64,000 nt of DNA from Prado023 sp963774745 (GTDB lineage: Bacteria > Actinomycetota > Actinomycetes > S36-B12 > CAIYMF01): NCBI GenBank assembly GCA_963774745.1, contig CAVZGE010000003.1:775222-839221 (forward strand). Direction: 5' to 3'. Position 1 is the first letter of the stretch, and every line of letters begins with the position of its first letter. The notes under the pieces were generated by a model. The model ran no database searches. It was not told the DNA's origin and saw only the letters and a list, made by a program, of their open reading frames with translations. Shown piece by piece: positions 43,274-52,189 of this stretch. A program made the position numbers and the translations under genes.

Positions 43274-46200
43274 ATGTCTCAGCGGGATTCTCGTGGAGTG
43301 TCGCGCAAGGTCATCGGTCGGTCACCCTACGCCATTCTTGTTCCGGTATTGGCCCTATTGTTGGGGCTTGTCGGAATTCCAGTCACCGCCTCGGCAGCGC
43401 CCGCGAACCTACAGACGAACATGACGATTCTGGTCATCAGCAACGGGAGCACGACGCCCATCGAGGACATGCTCACCCTGCATGGCGTCCCGTTCACGCC
43501 GGTCCCCATTGCCCAAGCCGGGTCAACCATCACTCCCGCGTTCCTTGCCACCGAAGGGGCCTCCCCTCGCGCCAAGTTCCAGGCCGTGATCGTTCCCGAC
43601 GTCGTGACCGACATCGGCAGTACCTGGCGCAACAACCTCGCCTCATACGAGGCCACATACGGAATCAGGCAGCTCGCCGCATATCAGTACTCGCACCCCT
43701 TGATCGGACTCGAGGCGCTCCCCTCCACCTGCAACGCACCAGTGTGCGGGAGCATGGACGGAGTCACCGCCCAAGTCACCGCCAACGGACTCGCTAACCC
43801 GTTGGGCGCCTTCAAGTACCTCATTGGTCCAGTTCCCTTCGACGTCGGCTCCTACGGGTACCGGACGAGCGCACTACCTGCGGACCCCCAAGCGGGCACC
43901 TCGGTCCTCCCACTCGTGACGGTCGGCAGCGCCGTGATTGTCGGCGTCTACACCAGCCCGGGGGTGGAGACGATGTTCCTGACCTTCGACGTCAACATCA
44001 GCCAGACGCACTTCCGGCTGCTGGTCCCAGGGATCATCGAGTGGCTGTCCCGCGGCACCCACCTGGGGCTCTCCCGCAACTTCTTGTCGGTCCACGCCGA
44101 TGACATCCTCAACGCGGATGCTCGATGGAGCACCACAAGGAACTGCACCCCCGGCGAGGACTGCCCAATCGACGAACCGCTCACTCCAGCAGTCGAGACT
44201 CAGAGCATGATCATGATGACCCCGGCTGACGTCGAGGCGCTGACAGCGTGGCAGGCGACCAGGATCAAGATCGACATGGCGTACAACGCGTACCCGAGCG
44301 TCAACTCGGAGTTCCCAGGATCCGCGGCGCTCACCACCAGCCTGCTGGGGAACAAGGGGAACCTGAGATGGATCAACCACACCTACAACCACCTCTACTT
44401 CGGTTGTACCCAGTTCCCGGATCCTCCGTACAACTGCACCACGCAGCCGGTCACCAGTTGGGTGCCAACTGCGACGATCGTGGAGGACATCGAGAGCAAC
44501 ATCGCGTGGGCGCAGGCCAATGGCATCGACATTGATGCAACCGAGTTGATCAGTGGGGAACACTCTGGACTCGCGGACCAGAATGAGGGGCGCGTCCAGC
44601 CCGACAACCCGGAGTTCCTGGCAGCGCTCAACACGGTTACTGCCACGAAGCCACGGACGGGCGTCACCGCTTCCGACGCGTCCAAGGAACCGAACCTGCG
44701 GGCGGCGGGACCGGCTGTAACCCTCCCGAGGTACCCGAACAGCCTCTACTACAACGTCGCCACCGCGGCCGAGCTGATCGATGAGTACAACTGGATCTAC
44801 ACGTCCGCGGCGGATGGGGGCAGCGGCTACTGCACCCTCCACCCAGATGTGACCACCTGCATCGAGCCGCTGACATTCACAAGCGCCACCGACAACGGCT
44901 TCCTCAGCTACATCGCTCCCTTCGAGGCACGCCAGACGTTGGGTCGCCTCCTGAACAATGACCCACGCCCGCACTTCGTCCACCAGTCGAACCTCGCTGA
45001 GAACCGGCTTGCACTTACCTGGCTGGGCCAGGTCGTAGATGGAGCTGCCACCTTCCCGTACGGCTACAAGGACATCATTGACACCACGAAATCCCCCATC
45101 ATCAACCCGACGATGACCCAGGCCGCGCTGGTGCTGATACAGCAGGCCTCGTGGGACGCGGCGAAGGCAGACGTTACGGCCTACACGAAGGACGGGCAGG
45201 TCGTTGTCACGAACAACGGCAGTTCGGCTGCGTGGGTCCCGCTTTCTGCGGCAAGTGGAACCACTCCTGGGACGACCACTCCGTTCGGCGATAGCTACAT
45301 GGGCACAAGGTCCGCGTGGACGAATCTCGCTCCCGGGGCCACCTTCACGGTCAATGTCAACCTCCCGCCAACGCCACTCTTCACGATCGACAAGTCGGCT
45401 GATCCCGCGGTGACGGTGACGTCGACCTCCACGGACGCCGATGGCACGATCGCATCGTACGAGTGGAACTTCGGCGATGGCACCCCGACGAGTGCGGACG
45501 GGCCGCAGGCCAGCCACACGTATGCCTCCCGCGGCGAGTTCACGATCACACTGACTGTGACGGACAACTGGGGCGGGAAGTCCGCTCTCTCCCAGAAGGT
45601 CACGATCGCCAACGCTCAGAACAAGCCTGTCGCCGCCTTCAACGTCACCTGCAAGGATCTGGCATGCACCGTCGACGGCTCTGCATCCTCGGATCCTGAA
45701 GGCGACACGATCACCTACGAATGGACGTTCGGCGACGGCACCCAGGCTGTGGGCAGCAAGCCGGCACCGCACATCTATCAGGTCGGCGGAACCTACCCGA
45801 TCACACTGGTTGTCACCGACAGCAAGGGGGCGAACTCCGATCCTGTTGCCCAGTCGGTAACCGTCGCGCCGGCACGGGTCAACAAGGCACCTTCCGCGAC
45901 CTTCACCGCCACCTGCATCGACCTTACCTGCGGGTTCAACGCGTCCGTCTCCACGGACACAGACGGGTCGATCGTTAGCTACCAGTGGACCTTCGGGGAC
46001 GGCACCGGAGGAAGCGGAGTCAACCCGCTCGGTCATGTCTTCCCTGGAGCCGGCAGCTACACCGTCACGCTCACAGTGATCGACAACGAGGGCGCCTCGG
46101 GCACGGCGACGCAGGCGGTGACCGTCAGCGCCCCGGCACCTGCGCCGGTTGCGGCGGCTCCGGCTGCGATCGTCAAGGCCACCGCCGTCAGCAAGAAGGG

Positions 46201-46432
46201 CAAGCTGAAGGTCGACGTCGACCCCATCCTCAAGGGCAAGAAGTACTGGTCCTTCAAGGTCCAGTACCAGAAGAAGAACGGGACCTGGGGTCAGTACAAG
46301 AAGACGTACAAGACGGTCGGCAAGAAGGAGACCAAGACGATCAACTTCAGGAAGGGCAACTACCGGGTTGTCGTCCTTCCGAAGCACGGGCTGGCGAGCA
46401 GCACCTCCGTCGTCGTCACCTTGAAGAAGTAG
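43274..46432 (+). CDS. Secreted CE18/Agd3-like polysaccharide deacetylase with three PKD domains
   Basis: A 1052-residue secreted protein with signal peptide (ILVPVLALLLGLVGIPVTASAAP, cleavage about 43). An N-terminal beta-rich domain (about 45-230) corresponds in position to the carbohydrate-binding module of Agd3. The central deacetylase-like part has LSVHADDILNADARW near 272 (metal/acid Asp pair), WINHTYNHLYFGC near 366 (HxxxH-type ligands), and SGEHSGLADQ near 434. Three PKD repeats follow (YEWNFGDGTP about 735, YEWTFGDGTQ about 816, YQWTFGDGTG about 904), then an Ala/Pro linker and a Lys-rich C-terminal domain (KKGKLKVDV, KYWSFKVQYQKKNGTW). CE18 enzymes remove acetyl groups from alpha-1,4-linked GalNAc polymer; the class call is from motif layout. 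Base composition is lower in GC than its neighbours. Confidence 0.68.
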   Translation: MSQRDSRGVSRKVIGRSPYAILVPVLALLLGLVGIPVTASAAPANLQTNMTILVISNGSTTPIEDMLTLHGVPFTPVPIAQAGSTITPAFLATEGASPRAKFQAVIVPDVVTDIGSTWRNNLASYEATYGIRQLAAYQYSHPLIGLEALPSTCNAPVCGSMDGVTAQVTANGLANPLGAFKYLIGPVPFDVGSYGYRTSALPADPQAGTSVLPLVTVGSAVIVGVYTSPGVETMFLTFDVNISQTHFRLLVPGIIEWLSRGTHLGLSRNFLSVHADDILNADARWSTTRNCTPGEDCPIDEPLTPAVETQSMIMMTPADVEALTAWQATRIKIDMAYNAYPSVNSEFPGSAALTTSLLGNKGNLRWINHTYNHLYFGCTQFPDPPYNCTTQPVTSWVPTATIVEDIESNIAWAQANGIDIDATELISGEHSGLADQNEGRVQPDNPEFLAALNTVTATKPRTGVTASDASKEPNLRAAGPAVTLPRYPNSLYYNVATAAELIDEYNWIYTSAADGGSGYCTLHPDVTTCIEPLTFTSATDNGFLSYIAPFEARQTLGRLLNNDPRPHFVHQSNLAENRLALTWLGQVVDGAATFPYGYKDIIDTTKSPIINPTMTQAALVLIQQASWDAAKADVTAYTKDGQVVVTNNGSSAAWVPLSAASGTTPGTTTPFGDSYMGTRSAWTNLAPGATFTVNVNLPPTPLFTIDKSADPAVTVTSTSTDADGTIASYEWNFGDGTPTSADGPQASHTYASRGEFTITLTVTDNWGGKSALSQKVTIANAQNKPVAAFNVTCKDLACTVDGSASSDPEGDTITYEWTFGDGTQAVGSKPAPHIYQVGGTYPITLVVTDSKGANSDPVAQSVTVAPARVNKAPSATFTATCIDLTCGFNASVSTDTDGSIVSYQWTFGDGTGGSGVNPLGHVFPGAGSYTVTLTVIDNEGASGTATQAVTVSAPAPAPVAAAPAAIVKATAVSKKGKLKVDVDPILKGKKYWSFKVQYQKKNGTWGQYKKTYKTVGKKETKTINFRKGNYRVVVLPKHGLASSTSVVVTLKK

Positions 46433-46446
46433 CCCCACAGCGGCAA

Positions 46447-46498
46447 CCCCTCCGCCTCCGATCTGCTCGCTCACCCCGGCAGGTCAGAGGCGGAGGGG
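46447..46498 (+). terminator. Strong hairpin terminator after the deacetylase gene
   Basis: CCCCTCCGCCTC pairs perfectly with GAGGCGGAGGGG (12 bases) around a 28-base loop, starting 14 bases after the stop and followed by CCTCTTC. It separates the deacetylase from the GH114 transcript. Confidence 0.7.
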
Positions 46499-46593
46499 CC
46501 TCTTCATGACACGCGCCAAGGCTCGAGTGACGCCCGTCTGCCGGTGTGAGATCGAGTTCGCTCTTGTCCACACAGGGGTACCTTTCCCCGACC

Positions 46594-46694
46594 CGACTCC
46601 AGGAGCCGCAGTCGGAGTGCCGCATTCAATGTGGCGCCGTGCGCATCCGATAGCAGAGATGAGCACGGCTTCTTGCTGACGGGAAGGGATCCTC
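46594..46694 (+). ncRNA. Structured 5' leader of the GH114 gene (class unknown)
   Basis: Three successive stems precede the GTG. These are ACTCC/GGAGT (46596-46600 with 46614-46618), GCCGCAT/ATGTGGC (46619-46625 with 46629-46635, one G-U) and GCCGTGC/GCACGGC (46636-46642 with 46663-46669, 20-base loop). A GGGAAGGGA ribosome site at 46681-46689 follows. The density of perfect stems in this leader is unlike other gaps here. I do not recognise the conserved core of a c-di-AMP, c-di-GMP, cobalamin or SAM riboswitch. Confidence 0.4.
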
Positions 46695-47930
46695 GTGTCA
46701 AACGCAATGGCGTCACCGCCGACTACTGCCGGGAAGGTGCGCGCCGTTGCTACGGCTGTGCTCCTGCTGTTGACCACCCTGGTCGTGAGCGCCGACCCTG
46801 CGAATGCGGCATCCGCCCCAGGCAAGCCCACCGCCGTTGCCGCGTCTGCCCTCGACTCCGCGGTATCGCTGACATGGAAGGCCCCGACAAGCACGGGAGG
46901 ATCGTCCATCACGGGGTACCGCGTTAGGCATTCGTCCAACAACGGGTCGACGTGGGCCTCCGCCACCAGCACAGGTTCCAAGTCGACCGCCTTCACGGTC
47001 ACTGGGCTCATGAACGGCACCCAGTACGTCTTCCAGGTGCGCGCGGTGAACCGCGTGGGGAGCGGTTCATGGTCGTCCAAGTCCGCGGCGGTCACGCCCG
47101 TTGCCACCACCGTCCTCCCGCCCGTCACGGAGCCGCCCGTCGACCCGCAGCCGCCTGTCGTCCCGGATCCCCCGGCGGATCCCAATCCCACCCCGGCCCC
47201 GGATCCTGACCCGAACCCCGGTGGCACCAGGTGGGCACCGACCAAGGGCACCTCATGGCAGTGGCAGCTCACCGGCACGATCGACACCTCGGTGGATGCT
47301 GCGGTGTTCGACATCGACGGTGAGGACGCCTCCGCCGCCACCGTGGCTGCCCTGCACGCCAAGGGCGCGAAGGTCATCTGCTACTTCAGCGCCGGGTCCT
47401 ACGAGAACTGGCGCAGCGACGCCGCCTCGTTCCCGTCGGCAGTACGGGGCAAGGGGTTGGACGGCTGGGCGGGCGAGTCCTGGCTCGACGTCCGGCGCCA
47501 GGACGTCCTGCTGCCGATCATGGAGAAGCGCATCGCCACCTGCAAGGCGAAGGGATTCGACGCCGTCGAGCCCGACAACGTCGACGGCTACAGCAACTCC
47601 ACCGGCTTCCCGCTGACCAGCGCCGACCAAGCGGCCTACAACAAGGCACTGGCCGAGATCGCCCACCGCCACGGCCTCGGGATCGCCCTGAAGAACGACC
47701 CCGACCAGGTCACGGCCCTCGAGCCGTTCTTCGACTTCTCGGTGGCCGAGGAATGCGCCAGGTACAACGAGTGCAACGCCTACGCTCCCTTCACCGCAGC
47801 AGGCAAGGCCGTGCTGCACGTCGAGTACTCCGGCACCCTGGCCAGCTTCTGCCCCACCACCAAGGCCCTTGGCTTCTCCAGCCTGCTCAAGAAGCTCGAC
47901 CTCGACGCCTGGCGCTCCCCCTGCCCCTGA
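46695..47930 (+). CDS. Secreted Fn3-GH114 glycosidase (endo-alpha-1,4-polygalactosaminidase family)
   Basis: A 411-residue secreted enzyme. The signal peptide ends near 38 (SADPANAASA). A fibronectin type III domain (about 42-135; AVSLTWKAPTSTGG, VTGLMNGTQYVFQVRAV) and a Pro/Asp-rich linker (about 136-176) lead to the GH114 barrel (about 178-411). Key motifs are WQWQLTGTIDTS, the Asp-bearing AAVFDIDGEDAS (about 204), VICYFSAGSYENWRSD, and the Glu/Asp motif AVEPDNVDGY near 298, then LKNDPDQV and a Cys-rich AEECARYNECNAY. GH114 includes fungal Ega3, which cuts galactosamine-rich galactosaminogalactan. The GTG is supported by GGGAAGGGA. It has two degenerate relatives upstream and follows the putative deacetylase, so the two probably act on the same polymer outside the cell. 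Confidence 0.85.
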   Translation: MSNAMASPPTTAGKVRAVATAVLLLLTTLVVSADPANAASAPGKPTAVAASALDSAVSLTWKAPTSTGGSSITGYRVRHSSNNGSTWASATSTGSKSTAFTVTGLMNGTQYVFQVRAVNRVGSGSWSSKSAAVTPVATTVLPPVTEPPVDPQPPVVPDPPADPNPTPAPDPDPNPGGTRWAPTKGTSWQWQLTGTIDTSVDAAVFDIDGEDASAATVAALHAKGAKVICYFSAGSYENWRSDAASFPSAVRGKGLDGWAGESWLDVRRQDVLLPIMEKRIATCKAKGFDAVEPDNVDGYSNSTGFPLTSADQAAYNKALAEIAHRHGLGIALKNDPDQVTALEPFFDFSVAEECARYNECNAYAPFTAAGKAVLHVEYSGTLASFCPTTKALGFSSLLKKLDLDAWRSPCP

Positions 47931-47941
47931 CCTGTCGAGCC

Positions 47942-48970
47942 CTACTCCCCCGGGATACGGGCGTGCAGCAGGGGTTGGGTGGGATCCCAGGTGGTGCCGT
48001 CGCGCTCGTCCCTGCGGCGGCGCGCCATCGCCGAGAGCGCCTCGAGGACGACCCGGTTGCCCAGCAGTGCGGTGATGTCCGCGTGGTCGTAGGGCGGCGA
48101 GACCTCGACGACGTCCATGCCCAGGACCGGCAGCTCGTAGCAGATCCGGCGCACCGCATCGAGCAGCTGGCGCGAGCTCAGCCCCCCCGGCTCCGGGGTT
48201 CCGGTGCCCGGCGCGTGGCCGGGGTCGCAGACGTCGATGTCGACCGACAGGAAGACCCCGTCGCACTCGTCGAGGGCGATCCCGAAGGCCTCGGTGAGGC
48301 AGTCGTCGAGCCCCCGGGCGACGATCTCGGTCATCTCGAAGCTGCGCATCCGCTGCTCGGCCATCCAGTCCAGGACGTCCGGCGGCGGCCAGTACCCGCG
48401 CAGGCCCACCTGCAGGAACCGGTCTCCGCGGGCGGCACCGGACTCGATCAGGCGGCGCATCGGCTGGCCATGGCCGATCAGTGAGCCGAACTCGATGTCA
48501 CCGGTGTCGGCGTGCGCGTCGAAGTGGATGACGGAGACCCGGCCCCAGCGGTCGCCGCCCTTGGCCACCCCGGTGACGTCCGGCCACGTGACGGTGTGGT
48601 CCCCGCCGAGGACGATCGGGATCGCCCCGCCGGCCGCGATCGTGGTCACGGCGGCCTCGAGGTCGGCGCACGAGCGTGCGGCGTCCCCGGAGAACATCTC
48701 GACGTCGCCGGCGTCCACGACGCCGAGGTCGGCCAGCCCGTCCACGCGCATCGCCAGGGACGGACGCGAGCCGTCGTGGGCCAGGTAGCAGGTCTCGCGC
48801 ATCGCCTTGGGCCCGAACCGCGCGCCCGACCGGTACGAGGTGCCCCCGTCGAAGGGCGCCCCGAGGATCACCACGTCCGCCTCGGCCCAGGTCCCGGGCT
48901 CGTCAAGATCCGCCCTCGGCACGCCGAGGAAGGTGATGTCCGGACCGAACTGGGTTCCGTAGCGAGCCAT
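47942..48970 (-). CDS. Ureohydrolase: agmatinase / guanidinobutyrase family
   Basis: A 342-residue manganese ureohydrolase. The metal ligands are all present: GGDHTVTWP (His, about 123), HFDAHADTGD (Asp-His-Asp, about 148), and SVDIDVCDPGHAPGTGTPEP (two Asp and the substrate loop, about 240). The GTGTPEPGGL loop marks agmatinase, guanidinobutyrase or guanidinopropionase rather than arginase. The ATG start MARYGTQFGPDI is chosen over upstream codons that lack similarity. Releasing urea from agmatine gives putrescine, and from guanidinobutyrate gives GABA. Either would feed the polyamine/GABA genes nearby; sequence alone does not choose. Confidence 0.87.
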   Translation of the reverse strand: MARYGTQFGPDITFLGVPRADLDEPGTWAEADVVILGAPFDGGTSYRSGARFGPKAMRETCYLAHDGSRPSLAMRVDGLADLGVVDAGDVEMFSGDAARSCADLEAAVTTIAAGGAIPIVLGGDHTVTWPDVTGVAKGGDRWGRVSVIHFDAHADTGDIEFGSLIGHGQPMRRLIESGAARGDRFLQVGLRGYWPPPDVLDWMAEQRMRSFEMTEIVARGLDDCLTEAFGIALDECDGVFLSVDIDVCDPGHAPGTGTPEPGGLSSRQLLDAVRRICYELPVLGMDVVEVSPPYDHADITALLGNRVVLEALSAMARRRRDERDGTTWDPTQPLLHARIPGE

Positions 48971-49163
48971 GCGGGCACAGTACCGAAGGTGAGGACCGTC
49001 ACACGGCCCGGGAGTTTGGTCACCCGACCGACAGGGCATGTCCCAGTCAGGTCGCAACCCGGATGCGCGAGGGGTCATCCGGGCGGCGACCTTCTTGATG
49101 CCCGCGGCCGCGGGCGCTCCGTTCTGTCCCGGCCGGCCCGATGAGCCCGGCGACGGGCGGGCC

Positions 49164-49346
49164 TCAGGTCTTGGGCGCCATCCGGGAGTCCCACCAGCTG
49201 CGGTCCTCGAGGAACATGTCGTCGCCGTCGAACTCCATGCAGCACGACCCGATCACGCCGTAGCAGTCCTCGCACAGCCAGGTGGCGCCGAACCCGAACA
49301 CGGCCTCGCCGTGGCATCGGGAGCAGATGTGGCCGATCGCTTCCAT
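49164..49346 (-). CDS. Small cysteine-rich zinc-ribbon-like protein (60 aa)
   Basis: The 60-residue ORF MEAIGHICSRCHGEAVFG has CxxC at 8-11 and CEDC near 25-28, then a further CC pair (GVIGSCCMEF), ending in an acidic WWDSRMAPKT tail. Two CxxC pairs about 14 apart can form one zinc ribbon. GAGGAGG lies 5 bases before the ATG, which supports translation. No family name is recognised. It lies downstream of nothing obvious on its strand. Confidence 0.6.
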   Translation of the reverse strand: MEAIGHICSRCHGEAVFGFGATWLCEDCYGVIGSCCMEFDGDDMFLEDRSWWDSRMAPKT

Positions 49347-49480
49347 CGCCGCCTCCTCTGATCCCCCGATGCTGCCACCCCCGGGTGGATGCGGCAATGG
49401 CGCGCGGCCATCACCCAGGCCGCGGCATGCGTCGCGGCGCAGGGCAACCTAGGCTTCACCCGTCAGGGGAGGATGGGGTC

Positions 49481-50423
49481 ATGACGGGACGGATCAGGGC
49501 ACAGCGGGCACGGGCGGCACGAGCGGTGTGCCGGGCATCGATGGTCGCGCTCGCGATCACGCTGGGGGCCGCGGCAGCGCCAGCCACGTCGGCCGCCGCA
49601 CCCGAGCGGGTTCCGCCGGCTCGAAGCACCGAGCTCCCCGGCGGGGGGACGCGCATCTTCGAGGGCAAGACCTACGTGGCCCTGTACGGCCATCCCGGAA
49701 CCCGCGCCCTCGGCGTCCTCGGCGAGCAGGGCACCGCGGCCACGATCAAGCGGGCGCGGAAGGTGGCCGCCTCGTACCGTCCGCACACCGGACGCCGGGT
49801 GGTCCCGGCCCTGGAGATCATCGCCACCATCGCCTCACGCTCCGCCGGCGGGGACGGCGACTACTCCGCGGAGGCCTCGGTGGCCAAGCTCCGCCCGTTG
49901 GTCGACGCCGCCGGGCGCGCGGGCACCTACGTCGTGCTCGACCTGCAGCCCGGTCGCTCCACGTTCCTGAGCCAGGCCAAGCGCTACCGCGAGCTCCTCC
50001 TCGAGCCGCACGTCGGCCTGGCCCTCGACCCGGAGTGGCGGCTCAAGCCGGGGCAGCGCCACCTCAAGCAGATCGGCACGGTGAAGGCCGCGGAGATCAA
50101 CGACGTGTCGCGGTGGCTGGCCGACCTCACGCGCGATGCGGGCCTGCCGCAGAAGATGCTGCTGCTGCACCAGTTCCGCACGTCGATGATCACCAACCGC
50201 TCCTCACTGGACACGTCCCACGACGAGCTCGCGCTCGTCATCCAGATGGACGGCCTGGGCAGCCAGCCCGCCAAGCGCTCGACGTGGCGGGCGCTGCGCA
50301 CGGGCGCGCCCCAAGGGCATCGCGTTCGGCTGGAAGAACTTCATCGACGAGGACCGGCCGATGCTCGGCCCGAAGGCCACGATGGCGATCAGCCCCGAGC
50401 CCCGCTGGGTGTCGTTCCAGTAG
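49481..50423 (+). CDS. Secreted protein of unknown function (one frame break near the end)
   Basis: Corrected, a 313-residue secreted protein. The signal peptide (ARAVCRASMVALAITLGAAAAP) ends near 40. The mature part has GGGTRIFEGKTYVALYGHPG, LEIIATIASRSAGGDG, YVVLDLQPGRSTFLSQAKRY, VGLALDPEWRLKPGQ and the C-terminal GWKNFIDEDRPMLGP...ISPEPRWVSF. An extra C in the run 50309-50312 shifts the last 37 codons; removing it restores them. The layout suggests a TIM-barrel-like extracellular hydrolase (DLQPGR and LALDPEW look like strand-end acidic residues), but I recognise no named family. GGGGAGGA precedes the ATG. Confidence 0.68.
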
Positions 50424-50605
50424 GCGCGGTCGGGTGGCCTGCTGTGCCGGGCCACTCCCGCTCGCGACCGGCGCCTGCCACATTCCTGGTCCGGTAAGGA
50501 CAGCCAAGCCTATTGCGCAGCACCGAGAGCGGGGCCTAGCGTGGCGTTCGCCGACCCGCACGCAGGCCCGGGCGGTCGGACCGACCACAGGAAGCAGGAA
50601 CTCTC

Positions 50606-52102
50606 GTGCTCAAGAAGATCCCAGCCCAGATCGGCGCGGCCGCCCTGGTCGTCGCCGCCTTCCCCGCCGTGGCCGCAGCTGCGCCGTCCGCTGCTTGCGA
50701 CTCGCGGGCCAACAACACCACCACCAAGCTGCTGCAGTGCGTGACGGTCGCCGGGGTGCAGGAGCACCTCACGGCCCTGCAGGCGATCGCCGACGCCAAT
50801 GGCGGGATCCGCACGGCGGGCACGCCAGGGTACGACGCCAGCGTCGACTACGTCGTCGACCGGCTCGCCGCCGCCGGATGGAGCGTCGAGCTCGACCAGT
50901 TCCCGTTCATGTACACCCCGCCGGCCGTCCTCCAGCAGCTCTCCCCCGTGGTGGCGACCTACGAGACGGGAGCCTTCGCCGAGGCCGGGTACGGCACCGT
51001 CGCCGGTTCGGTCATCCCGGTCGACATCAACCTGACGCCACCCCGGGCCAGCACCAGCGGATGCGATGCTGCGGACTTCGCCGGCCTGGACTTCTCCGGC
51101 CCGGCGGACATCGCCCTGATCCAGCGCGGATTCTGCACCTTCGCCCTCAAGGCCCTCAACGCCCAGGCCGCCGGGGCTGAGGCCGTGATCGTGTTCAACC
51201 AGGGGGACACCCCGCAGCGGGAGGGCCTGATCGTCGGCACGTTGGGCCCGTCCGCCTCGTCCATCCCCGTCGTCGGGGCCAGCTTCGCCGATGGGGCAGC
51301 CCTCGCGCAGGTTGGTTCGACAGCGCTCGTCGAGGTCGACCCCCCCGAGTCCCGACCCCAGTTCAACGTGATCGCCGAGCTCGCCGGCGCCGACGACAAC
51401 GTCGTCATGGCCGGGGCCCACCTGGACTCGGTCGAGGTGGGACCGGGCATCAACGACAACGGCTCCGGCAGCGCAGCGCTGATCGAGGTCGCCGAGCAGA
51501 TGGCCAAGGTGAAGCCCCGCAACACCGTCCGGCTCGCCTGGTGGGGTGCCGAGGAGGCCGGCCTGGTCGGCTCGACGGACTATGTGGAGAGCCTGAGCCA
51601 GGAGGCGCGGGACGACATCGCGCTGTACCTGAACTTCGACATGATCGCCTCACCGAACCACGTCTTCTTCATCTACGACGGTGACGACTCCGACATCGTC
51701 GGGAGCCCAGCCGGACCCGCTGGCTCGGCCCAGATCGAGAAGACCTTCGAGGCCTACTTCACGTCGGTCGGCAAGCCGTTCAAGGGCACCGACTTCTCCG
51801 GCCGGTCCGACTACGGGCCCTTCATCGCCAACGGCATCCCCGCCGGCGGGCTGTTCACGGGCGCCGAGGGGGTCAAGACCCCCGCGGAGGCCGCGATCTG
51901 GGGTGGGACGGCTGGACTTCCCTACGACCCGTGCTACCACCTGGCCTGCGACACGTTCGCCAACGTCAACGCCGACGCCCTCGACGTGAACTCGGACGCG
52001 GTGGCCTACGCGGTCCTGAAGTACGCCATGAACACGCAGGAGATCAACGGCGAGCGCGGCAAGGGCAACTTCAAGCCCAAGCCCTTCCGCGACGTCGCGT
52101 AG
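50606..52102 (+). CDS. Secreted M28-family aminopeptidase with PA domain
   Basis: A 498-residue zinc aminopeptidase. Signal peptide to about 27 (VVAAFPAVAAAAPSA). A protease-associated (PA) insert lies at about 125-245 (ADIALIQRGFCTFALKALNA). The M28 catalytic domain has ligands H in VMAGAHLDSV (about 272), D in GINDNGSGSAA (about 285), E/E in WWGAEEAGLVGS (about 313), D in LYLNFDMI (about 340) and H in CYHLACDTF (about 445). This matches Streptomyces/Saccharomyces aminopeptidase Y-like enzymes, which trim N-terminal residues from extracellular peptides. The GTG start has AGGAAC in front. A strong terminator follows. Confidence 0.93.
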   Translation: MLKKIPAQIGAAALVVAAFPAVAAAAPSAACDSRANNTTTKLLQCVTVAGVQEHLTALQAIADANGGIRTAGTPGYDASVDYVVDRLAAAGWSVELDQFPFMYTPPAVLQQLSPVVATYETGAFAEAGYGTVAGSVIPVDINLTPPRASTSGCDAADFAGLDFSGPADIALIQRGFCTFALKALNAQAAGAEAVIVFNQGDTPQREGLIVGTLGPSASSIPVVGASFADGAALAQVGSTALVEVDPPESRPQFNVIAELAGADDNVVMAGAHLDSVEVGPGINDNGSGSAALIEVAEQMAKVKPRNTVRLAWWGAEEAGLVGSTDYVESLSQEARDDIALYLNFDMIASPNHVFFIYDGDDSDIVGSPAGPAGSAQIEKTFEAYFTSVGKPFKGTDFSGRSDYGPFIANGIPAGGLFTGAEGVKTPAEAAIWGGTAGLPYDPCYHLACDTFANVNADALDVNSDAVAYAVLKYAMNTQEINGERGKGNFKPKPFRDVA

Positions 52103-52132
52103 CCGACGCACGCCGCGCTGAACGCGAATGAT

Positions 52133-52168
52133 GGGTGCCAGTTGCTCCTCGTAGCGCAACTGGCACCC
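52133..52168. terminator. Bidirectional terminator between the aminopeptidase and mmsA-like genes
   Basis: GGGTGCCAGTTGC pairs perfectly with GCAACTGGCACCC (13 bases) around a 10-base loop, between two convergent genes. Confidence 0.8.
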
Positions 52169-52189
52169 GACATTGGCCGAGCAGCGGGG

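Noticed and set aside
46561..46694. c-di-AMP (ydaO-type) riboswitch before the GH114 gene
   Set aside because: GGGGTACC and CCGACCCGA look suggestive, but the conserved GACAGCTAACC core expected for that class is absent. I kept it as an unclassified structured leader.
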